Below are positions 18,410 through 25,520 of a stretch of DNA of 64,000 nt, in pieces. Origin of the DNA: Faucicola sp048551375 (GTDB lineage Bacteria > Pseudomonadota > Gammaproteobacteria > Pseudomonadales > Moraxellaceae). A program made the position numbers and the translations under genes. The notes under the pieces are model-generated. The model was not told the DNA's origin. It ran no database searches and worked only from the letters and a program-made list of their open reading frames with translations. Where the stretch lies: contig NZ_JBLYZJ010000011.1 of the NCBI RefSeq assembly GCF_048551375.1, positions 1 to 64,000 of the forward strand. Direction: 5' to 3'. Position 1 is the stretch's first letter, and each line of letters starts with the position of its first letter.

Positions 18410-19243
18410 ATGGAACCAATGGTCGTCATGGCAGCCAAAGCTGCTCAAAGAGTAGGTCAAGAAATCTTAAAAGCCCACCAAAACCGCCACACCCTAGAAC
18501 TCAAAATCGAGAGCAAAGGGTTGGATGGTCTAGTCACCCAAATCGACCGCTATAGCGAAGAGTTGCTGATTGCGTTGCTCAAAGAAAGCTACCCCAATCA
18601 TTCGTTTTTGGGTGAAGAATTTGGATTACAAGAGGGCAAAGGCAACGACAAAGATTGGTGTTGGGTGATTGACCCATTGGACGGTACACATAACTTTATT
18701 CATGGCTTACCGCATTTTTGTGTATCCATCGGTATTCAGCATAAAGGCGTGACCCAACATGGCGTGATTTATGACCCAGTGCGTGATGAGATGTTTTCTG
18801 CCAGTCGTGGCAAAGGGGCAAGACTCAACCAACGCCGTATCAGCGTCAGCGAACAAAAAACCATTGATGGTGGATTTTTTACCACAGGGCATCCGATTGA
18901 GCGTTTGCGTGGTGAGAGTAAGCATTCGTATGCCAAAGAGCATTTTGCCACGTTACAAGCTATCTGCGAGCAGGGTGGTCAAGTACGCCGTCTAGGCTCG
19001 GCAGCGTTGGACTTGGCGTATGTGGCAAGTGGGCGTTTTGATGGTTATTTTGAGATGTCGATTAAGCCTTGGGATATCTGTGCAGGTGAGTTGATTGTGA
19101 GTGAGGCTCGTGGCGTGGTTGTTGATGCCAATGGCTCGCACAATGCGATGGATACAGGGTCGGTGTTTGCGTGTAATGTGAAATTGTTAAAACCGCTGAT
19201 GCAAACCGTTGTGCCATTGTGGGGTGAGGCGGTTAAAAGTTAA
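18410..19243 (+). CDS. suhB: Inositol monophosphatase family protein (SuhB type)
   Basis: The 277-aa protein is a magnesium-dependent phosphatase of the IMPase superfamily. In enterobacteria SuhB also binds the NusA/NusB antitermination complex that helps rRNA transcription. Metal ligands are in LGEEFG (about 66) and IDPLDGTHNF (about 87-96), with the third Asp in KPWDICAGELI (about 221). AAAGGTC precedes the ATG. A hairpin terminator follows at 19268-19296, separating it from the inserted KAP gene. Confidence 0.92.
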   Translation: MEPMVVMAAKAAQRVGQEILKAHQNRHTLELKIESKGLDGLVTQIDRYSEELLIALLKESYPNHSFLGEEFGLQEGKGNDKDWCWVIDPLDGTHNFIHGLPHFCVSIGIQHKGVTQHGVIYDPVRDEMFSASRGKGARLNQRRISVSEQKTIDGGFFTTGHPIERLRGESKHSYAKEHFATLQAICEQGGQVRRLGSAALDLAYVASGRFDGYFEMSIKPWDICAGELIVSEARGVVVDANGSHNAMDTGSVFACNVKLLKPLMQTVVPLWGEAVKS

Positions 19244-19267
19244 TTTAAAGAACATTATTTAATAATA

Positions 19268-19296
19268 CCCTGTTATAATTCATAGCAGGGTTTTTT
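19268..19296 (+). terminator. Rho-independent terminator after suhB
   Basis: CCCTG and CAGGG, extended by TAT/ATA with one T-G wobble, form a nine-pair stem around AATTC. Six T follow. It ends suhB transcription before the KAP gene. Confidence 0.8.
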
Positions 19297-19328
19297 GCAT
19301 TTTAGCGTTACATAAAGGAAAAATAATA

Positions 19329-20798
19329 ATGCAGATAAAAATTGAAGATGAGATTCTAATTGATAAAAGCGATAAATATAAATATGACTTGTTAAATCGG
19401 AAAGAAGAAGTAGAGAATATTACTAAGTTAATTCAAACAATTACAGACCCTTTTACACTTGTGATTGATGGTTCTTGGGGGACTGGTAAAACTAGCTTTG
19501 TAAAGCTCCTCGAAGCTGAGTTAAATGAGAAAAATATTCGTACTAGTTATTTTAATGCTTGGGAGAGAGATTATGAAAGAGAGCCTTTCATTTTAATACT
19601 TCAGAAGATGATTATTGCGTTGCAAGGAGATGATAAGTTAAAAAATGAAATTAAAGACACAGCCATTAAGATTTTGAAATCTCTGACTATAAATGGTTCA
19701 AAAGCATTAGTTAGTTTGGTAATACCACAGGGGACTACAAAAGCTTTAGAAGATTTTGCTACTGATGTGACATCTGATACAACACAAAGTATTTTTGAAA
19801 GTTTAGATAAAGAACAAGAAAATATTGAAAAACTAAGCAATTTACTAAAAGAGTTAATTGAGGAAAATCGAGGAAAATATGTCTTCATTATTGATGAGTT
19901 AGATAGATGTCGTCCAAACTTTAGTATTGCTTTACTAGAGCGATTGAAGCATATTTTCAATACACCAAACTTAATCTTTGTTATAGCAACTGATTTAAAG
20001 CAATTAGCAAATGCTGTCTCAGGTACTTACGGAGAAAAATTTGAGGGGGATAAATATTTAGATAAATTTATTGATTTTGAATATACCTTAATAGAACCAA
20101 ATTTTGATGATTACTGGCGTAAACTTGTCTCACTAGTGAAGGGTAAGCCCGATATAGAAAATATGAATTTGCAAAGTATTTTGGAGAAATATTCAATTTG
20201 GCTTATAAAGAATTTACAATTAAATGCAAGAGATATTAAAAGAATTTTTATTCATTTATATGCCTCTTTAATTTCACAATCAAAAGAAGATAATTCACTT
20301 TTGATAATAAGTTTAGTATTTATCAAATATGTAGATAAAGACTTATTTAGAGCTTTGAATCAAAATTTGAGCGATGGGAAATATTTGTTTAGCTTATTTA
20401 AGCTAGATTATTATCTTTCAAATAGAGCAAAGTTCCTAAGTGAATTAGACTATGAATTTATTGCATTTGCTATTTATCTACTCGCATTTGTCATAGATAG
20501 ATATAATAACTCAAAAATCATTGAAAGTTTTGGTGTTAGCCAAAGAGAAGCCATTAAAGATTTTATCAAAAGTGTGAGTGATGATGTAAAAGATATCGAT
20601 GTTTTTTCAAGTCGAATTTATTTTGAGTTGTATGAGAAAAAGAATTTTTCGGCTAAATTAATATTCACTTCTGAACAATTTGAGAATGCCTTAAAAATAG
20701 TGAATATGCAAAGAGCAATAGATTTTAAAAATTACATTTCCTTATCAAGTGGTATTACATCGAGCTTTGGAAATGCTACATTCATAAGCTCTTCATAA
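19329..20798 (+). CDS. KAP family P-loop NTPase (489 aa)
   Basis: This is a KAP-type STAND/AAA-like NTPase. Walker A is DGSWGTGKTS (about 46-55), the KAP-specific FNAWERDYEREPF follows at about 76, and Walker B IIDELDRCRP lies near 187. The typical sensor-like FVIATDLKQLANAV is near 216. No clear membrane helix is seen, unlike many KAP proteins, so it may be soluble; a helical C-terminal half follows. The gene is far more AT-rich than its surroundings and is bracketed by terminators, a sign of transfer. KAP NTPases occur in phage-defence loci, but no partner gene is present, so the role here is open. An AAAGGA ribosome site precedes the ATG. Confidence 0.85.
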   Translation: MQIKIEDEILIDKSDKYKYDLLNRKEEVENITKLIQTITDPFTLVIDGSWGTGKTSFVKLLEAELNEKNIRTSYFNAWERDYEREPFILILQKMIIALQGDDKLKNEIKDTAIKILKSLTINGSKALVSLVIPQGTTKALEDFATDVTSDTTQSIFESLDKEQENIEKLSNLLKELIEENRGKYVFIIDELDRCRPNFSIALLERLKHIFNTPNLIFVIATDLKQLANAVSGTYGEKFEGDKYLDKFIDFEYTLIEPNFDDYWRKLVSLVKGKPDIENMNLQSILEKYSIWLIKNLQLNARDIKRIFIHLYASLISQSKEDNSLLIISLVFIKYVDKDLFRALNQNLSDGKYLFSLFKLDYYLSNRAKFLSELDYEFIAFAIYLLAFVIDRYNNSKIIESFGVSQREAIKDFIKSVSDDVKDIDVFSSRIYFELYEKKNFSAKLIFTSEQFENALKIVNMQRAIDFKNYISLSSGITSSFGNATFISSS

Positions 20799-20800
20799 AA

Positions 20801-20825
20801 AATACCGCTTAATGGCGGTATTTTT
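20801..20825. terminator. Bidirectional terminator between KAP gene and fdxA
   Basis: AATACCGC and GCGGTATT form an eight-pair stem with loop TTAATG. A T-run follows on the plus strand and an A-run precedes it, so it can stop transcription from both convergent genes. Confidence 0.85.
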
Positions 20826-20837
20826 CTATCAGAGAAA

Positions 20838-21161
20838 TTACTTTTGCAAATATTGCAATTTATTGGGTTTGCCGTCCCACTCTTTGTGGTCTGGCAAGGC
20901 ATCTTTCATTTCAGTGATGTTCGGCCATACTTCCGCCAACTCCGCATTCAACTGAATAAAATTCTCTTGCCCTTTTGGCACTTCGTCCTCGCTAAAAATC
21001 GCATTGGCAGGACACTCAGGCTCACACAACGCACAGTCGATACACTCGTCTGGGTGAATCACCAAAAAGTTCGGGCCTTCATAAAAGCAGTCCACAGGAC
21101 AGACTTCCACACAGTCAGTATATTTACATTGGATACAGTTATCAGTAACAACAAAAGTCAT
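20838..21161 (-). CDS. fdxA: Seven-iron ferredoxin
   Basis: The 107-aa electron carrier binds one [3Fe-4S] and one [4Fe-4S] cluster. Cluster ligands are in CIQCKYTDCVEVCP (residues 9-22) and CIDCALCEPECP (about 40-51). The C-terminal extension of about 50 residues (ending KPNKLQYLQK) is typical of Azotobacter FdI-type FdxA. The gene lies downstream of mutS on the same strand, separated by about 150 bases with a repeat. An fdxA-mutS order is common in this group. Confidence 0.95.
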   Translation of the reverse strand: MTFVVTDNCIQCKYTDCVEVCPVDCFYEGPNFLVIHPDECIDCALCEPECPANAIFSEDEVPKGQENFIQLNAELAEVWPNITEMKDALPDHKEWDGKPNKLQYLQK

Positions 21162-21207
21162 GGCGATGGCTACCTTTTTGATGTGAATATTCGTAGAGAG
21201 TTTTGCT

Positions 21208-21277
21208 AAAACCGTTCGCCCTGAGCTTGTCGAAGGGTGACGGTTTTCCTATGGTTCGATAGTTCGACAAGCTCACT
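21208..21277. repeat. CCTTCGACAAGCTCAGG-type repeat, copy 1
   Basis: It contains CCCTGAGCTTGTCGAAGGG and, inverted after a spacer, GGTTCGATAGTTCGACAAGCTCA. AAAACCGTTC and GACGGTTTT pair around the first unit. A similar pair lies at 62486-62550. It occupies the mutS/fdxA spacer. Confidence 0.7.
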
Positions 21278-21311
21278 ACTCACCATGAATGGAAAGCTAT
21301 ATTTTACCCCC

Positions 21312-24188
21312 TTAGTCATCATTTAACAATTCTTTTAGTGAATAAATAAATTCTAACGCCTGTTTTGGGGTTAATTCATCGGGGTTTAACCTAACCACTT
21401 CTCGATATAGCGAAGAATCCTTCAAGGATGGCTGATGAATGGTAGGCTGTTCAAGCAGTTGCTGGGTCATCGGTAGCTTGGGCATTTGTTGTCGCAAATA
21501 TTGTTGGGCTTGGTCGAGTAAGGTTTGCGGTACGCCTGCCATTTTGGCAACGTGTAGCCCAAAACTGCGGTGGGTCGAGCCTTTGGCGATTTTATGCAGT
21601 AGCAACAGCTGTCCGTCAATCTCTTGGGTGACAAGGTGCTGATTAAACATTTTGGGATGGGTATCGGCAAGTTCTGTCAGTTCAAAATAGTGCGTGGCAA
21701 ATAGGGTCAAACAGCCAATCGTATCCGCCAAATAATTGACACAGGCATGAGCAATCGCCAAGCCGTCTTGGGTGCTTGTGCCTCGTCCGACTTCGTCCAT
21801 CAGTACCAATGAGTTGGCATTGGCTTGGTTCATGATATTGGCGGTTTCTATCATCTCGACCATAAAGGTGGATTTGCCACTGGCGAGGTCGTCTGCCGAG
21901 CCAATCCGAGTAAAAATCCGCTCAATCCGCCCCAGTTCAGCCGACTTGGCAGGGACGAACGCCCCACAGCACGCCAACAGTACAATCAGGGCGGTTTGTC
22001 GCATATAGGTGGATTTGCCACCCATGTTGGGCCCTGTGATGAGCATGAGGCGTTCGGGTTGTTCTGCCGTACCGATTTGGCAGTCATTGGCGACAAAGGG
22101 TTCGGTGGCTTTGCTTTGATTGGTTTGGCTCATTGAAAGGTTAGGTGAGTGGTTTAGGGAATGACCGAAACCGTTGCGTTGCTGTCCTGCCTCGACCACG
22201 ATATGCCGTCCGCCAATGATGTTTAGACTGGCGGTTTGATGGTTGGTAAACACAGGGCGACACCAGTCACCGCCATGCGTGGCGACCAGTCGCACCCAGT
22301 TGGCAAGTACGTCCAAATAGCCGACCGCTTTGGCAAGACGTTGTAGGCTCGCCAGTTGTGATTTGAGTTGGGTCAACAAGTTGTCATACAGGCGTTTTTC
22401 AAGGCTCACCGCTTGCCCTTGTGCCGACAGGTAGGATTCCTCAAGGGTTTTGAGGGCTGGCGTGATATAGCGTTCGGCATTTTTGAGGGTTTGGCGACGG
22501 CTAAAATAGTCTGGGGCATTTTTGGCTTGCAGGCTACTGAGTTCAAAATAAAAACCGCTGACTTTGTTAAAACCGACCTTTAACTGGGGTAAGTTATTTT
22601 TTTCACGTTCCTCAGTTGCCAAGTCTTCAAGGGTTTGCTCAATGTTGCTATGTAAGTGTTGCAATTCGTCAAGCTGTGGGTCGTAGCCCCGTTTTATCAT
22701 GCCACCGTCACGGATATGGGCGGGCGGTTCATCAATAATGGCTTGCTCAAGTAGGGCATGAATGTCGGCAAAGCTATCGTTTTCTGCCACCGTTGGCAAC
22801 TGACTGGCAAGCATGGCAAGTAGCGGTGTGTCAGCGTTGAGCGTGGTAATTTGGCTAAAGTCAAAGTGCTGTTGGAGTTGTTTTGACAATAGTAACGTAT
22901 TTTCAAGGCTAAATTTTAGTTTGATTAAATCGGTGGGTTTTGCCGACCCCAAGCCAATCCGTCCGCCAATGCGTTCGATATCGGCAATTTCGCTTAGGGT
23001 TTGATTGATATTGGCAAATACTTCGGTTGGCAATGCCTGTAACTGCTCAACTGCATCTAGCCTGCGATTTATCATGTTGATATTGAGCAATGGGCGGTGC
23101 AAATGATGGACTAACGCTCGCTTACCCATTGGGGTTTGGCAACGGTCAATCACCGACAACAACGAAATACCGCTGGCTAAAACAGGCTTAAAAATTTCTA
23201 AATTATGTTGGCTAATGCTGTCAAGTTGTAAAAAGTCGCCATGATTTTCGACATGGATTTGGCGGATATGATTGAGCGAAGTTTGTTGGGTTTGTTTGCC
23301 ATAATGTAGCACCACCGAGGCACTGATGGTGGCGTAGGGCTTGTCGTCTAGCCCAAACCCTGCCAAGGTGCTGACGGCAAAATGCTGGGTCAAATGCTGG
23401 TGGGCGTTGGCGGTCAAAAAGTAGCTGTTCGCCTGTGGCATGATGGGCGTGGGGCGGTCGCTTGTGAGGCTGTCTTGCAAAAAATGTTGCCATGCCTCGC
23501 TTAAGTTTTCATCAATCAAAATTTCACTCGGCTCAAAACGTGCCAAGGTGTTGATAAGCTCACTTTGTAGGCTAGCGTGGCTGTCGCAGTTGAGTTCGGT
23601 GACACGGATTTGCCCTTGTGCAAGGTCAAGCTGTGCCAAGCCGACTGCCATTTGGTTTTTGGCAAAACTTAACGCCACCACGGTAGGGGTTTGCCCTTGG
23701 GTGATGAGGTTATCATCAGTCAGTGTCCCTGCGGTGAGGGTGCGGACGACTTTTCGTTGCATGAGTGTTGGTTTTGACGTGGTTTTTGGAATGGGCTTTG
23801 AAGCGGTTTTGGTTTTGACGGTTGATGATTTTTTTGTTAAATCGGCTTCGGTTGGTTGCGTTTCATCTACCGATTTTTCGTCTTCGACTTGTTCGCAAAT
23901 CACCACGGTTTGCCCTGCATTAATTAGCCGTGCAATGTAGCTATCTGCCGAATGAAACGGCACACCTGCCATGGGGATGTTATTGCCCTGTTTGTCATTG
24001 CCACGGCGTGTTAGGGTAATGCCCAAAATATCGCTGGCAAGTTTGGCATCGTCAAAAAATAATTCGTAAAAATCGCCCATGCGGTACAGTAGCAAGGCGT
24101 GCGGATAGTTCGCCTTGAGTTGTAGGTACTGTTGCATCATGGGGGTGTGGTTGTCGAGATTGGGTAAAGTGGGGATGGTTTGGGGCAT
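21312..24188 (-). CDS. mutS: DNA mismatch repair protein MutS
   Basis: MutS recognises base mismatches and starts repair with MutL. The N-terminal mismatch domain carries MGDFYELFFDDA (about 42-53, with the Phe-x-Glu contact FYE). The ATPase has GPNMGGKST (about 721-729), then LVLMDEVGRGTST, and a C-terminal helix-turn-helix. At 958 aa it is about 100 residues longer than the norm. The excess is a Lys/Thr-rich linker at about 105-150 (after VEDEKSVDETQ) and a Ser/Asn-rich insert of about 30 residues just before FVANDC, shortly upstream of the P-loop. Both stay in frame. Confidence 0.97.
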   Translation of the reverse strand: MPQTIPTLPNLDNHTPMMQQYLQLKANYPHALLLYRMGDFYELFFDDAKLASDILGITLTRRGNDKQGNNIPMAGVPFHSADSYIARLINAGQTVVICEQVEDEKSVDETQPTEADLTKKSSTVKTKTASKPIPKTTSKPTLMQRKVVRTLTAGTLTDDNLITQGQTPTVVALSFAKNQMAVGLAQLDLAQGQIRVTELNCDSHASLQSELINTLARFEPSEILIDENLSEAWQHFLQDSLTSDRPTPIMPQANSYFLTANAHQHLTQHFAVSTLAGFGLDDKPYATISASVVLHYGKQTQQTSLNHIRQIHVENHGDFLQLDSISQHNLEIFKPVLASGISLLSVIDRCQTPMGKRALVHHLHRPLLNINMINRRLDAVEQLQALPTEVFANINQTLSEIADIERIGGRIGLGSAKPTDLIKLKFSLENTLLLSKQLQQHFDFSQITTLNADTPLLAMLASQLPTVAENDSFADIHALLEQAIIDEPPAHIRDGGMIKRGYDPQLDELQHLHSNIEQTLEDLATEEREKNNLPQLKVGFNKVSGFYFELSSLQAKNAPDYFSRRQTLKNAERYITPALKTLEESYLSAQGQAVSLEKRLYDNLLTQLKSQLASLQRLAKAVGYLDVLANWVRLVATHGGDWCRPVFTNHQTASLNIIGGRHIVVEAGQQRNGFGHSLNHSPNLSMSQTNQSKATEPFVANDCQIGTAEQPERLMLITGPNMGGKSTYMRQTALIVLLACCGAFVPAKSAELGRIERIFTRIGSADDLASGKSTFMVEMIETANIMNQANANSLVLMDEVGRGTSTQDGLAIAHACVNYLADTIGCLTLFATHYFELTELADTHPKMFNQHLVTQEIDGQLLLLHKIAKGSTHRSFGLHVAKMAGVPQTLLDQAQQYLRQQMPKLPMTQQLLEQPTIHQPSLKDSSLYREVVRLNPDELTPKQALEFIYSLKELLNDD

Positions 24189-24218
24189 AGTTTTTTAAAT
24201 GAATAGTCGTGTAGTTTA

Positions 24219-24340
24219 GGTCGTATTTGTAGGGTGGGTTAGCGAAGGCGTAACCCACCATTGATAATAAGACTTATCAATTATGTTTGTTGGGTCTCAT
24301 GCTTCGACCCAACCTACCATTGGTATTTTTGCGTAAGTCC
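24219..24340 (-). repeat. MITE family A-related copy
   Basis: The right end, TTTTTGCGTAAGTCC followed by TA, matches the family terminal repeat. The interior has TTGTTGGGTCTCATGC and CGACCCAACCTACC, and the left part GTAGGGTGGGTTAGCG / CGTAACCCACC forms another palindrome. The left terminal repeat is degenerate. It lies between the deaminase gene and mutS. Confidence 0.6.
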
Positions 24341-24354
24341 TAAATGTGTCATTT

Positions 24355-25359
24355 TTAAAGCGATTGAATGTTATCAATCCATTGCTGTTTTTTGGCATCA
24401 TCCATAAAAGAAGCCTCAAACCCATTGATGGCGAGTTGCTTTAAGTCTTGCTCATTTAATGCTAATGCCTCGCTAATCGCCACAAAGTTGGCATTCATAT
24501 AACCGCCAAAATACGCAGGGTCATCGGAATTGACCGTCACGCACACGCCTTTATCCAATAGGCGTTTGATATTATGTTCGCTCATGTCTTGCACGACTTT
24601 AAGCTTCAAATTACTGAGCGGACAGACGGTCAAAGGCATTTTTTCGGCAATCAAACGAGCCATTAACTGTGGGTCTTCCTCAGAGCGGACACCGTGGTCG
24701 ATACGGTTGACTTTTAACAAATCCAACGCTTGCCACACATAGTCTGGGTCACCTTCTTCACCTGCATGAGCTACGGTCAAAAAGCCCAATTCACGGGCTT
24801 TGGCAAATACTCGCTCGAATTTTTCGGGTGGATTGCCGACTTCGCTCGAGTCTAGCCCCACGCCGATAATTTTATCTTGGAATGGCAAGGCTTGCTCAAG
24901 CGTGGTGAACGCAATGTCTTCGCTTAAATGACGTAAAAAACACAATATCCAATGTGAGGTGATGCCGAGTTTTTCTTTGGCATCAACACTGGCTTGGTAT
25001 AAACCATTAAAACACGTGGCAAAGCTTACGCCACGCTCGGTATGGGTCTGTGGGTCAAAGAAAATCTCGGTATGCACCACGTTGTCTTGGTGGCATTTTT
25101 CAAAATACGCCCATGCCAAATCATAAAAATCCTGCTCATAAATCAGCACATTCGCCCCTGCATAATAAATATCCAAAAACGATTGTAAGTTATGGAAATT
25201 ATAGGCGTTTTTTACCGCTTCCACCGAATCATAAGGGATGTCAATGGCATTGCGTTTGGCAATCGCAAACATCAATTCTGGCTCGAATGTTCCCTCGATA
25301 TGGACGTGGAGTTCGGTTTTTGGTAGTTGTTGGATTAGGTCAAGATGGGGAGTGGTCAT
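24355..25359 (-). CDS. add: Adenine deaminase (adenosine deaminase family)
   Basis: This is a zinc-dependent amidohydrolase of purine salvage. The ATG at 25359 (MTTPHLDLIQ) has AGGA eight bases upstream and is preferred to a start eight codons earlier, giving 334 aa. Zinc ligands are in HVHIEG near residue 20, the catalytic part is HAGEEGDPDYVW, and SDDPAYFGGY follows at the C-terminal side. The wording HIEGTFEPELMFAIAKRN, YAGANVLIYEQDFYDL and GLDSSEVGNPPEKF matches the Pseudomonas group shown to act on adenine rather than adenosine. The substrate call is therefore adenine by family resemblance; general annotation would say adenosine deaminase. Confidence 0.9.
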   Translation of the reverse strand: MTTPHLDLIQQLPKTELHVHIEGTFEPELMFAIAKRNAIDIPYDSVEAVKNAYNFHNLQSFLDIYYAGANVLIYEQDFYDLAWAYFEKCHQDNVVHTEIFFDPQTHTERGVSFATCFNGLYQASVDAKEKLGITSHWILCFLRHLSEDIAFTTLEQALPFQDKIIGVGLDSSEVGNPPEKFERVFAKARELGFLTVAHAGEEGDPDYVWQALDLLKVNRIDHGVRSEEDPQLMARLIAEKMPLTVCPLSNLKLKVVQDMSEHNIKRLLDKGVCVTVNSDDPAYFGGYMNANFVAISEALALNEQDLKQLAINGFEASFMDDAKKQQWIDNIQSL

Positions 25360-25520
25360 CAGTGTTTCCTGTTTTATTATCAAATCTATTATCCTCGCTA
25401 TTATACGCTTTATCGCACAGGTAATGTGATTTGCTTGTATTAAAAAAAGCTGAACCCATATATAATAGCAAAATTTAATCTTTCAATTATTTTAGCAAAG
25501 CTATTTTTAGGATTGTTACC

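Noticed and set aside
23440..23940. 166-residue plus-strand frame opposite mutS
   Set aside because: It is antisense to well-conserved MutS domains and its Ser/Val/Cys-rich product has no start signal.
25435..25466. Full sigma-70 promoter for secA
   Set aside because: TATAAT at 25461 is good, but the only -35-like TTGTAT is 20 bases away, so I kept it as a remark only.
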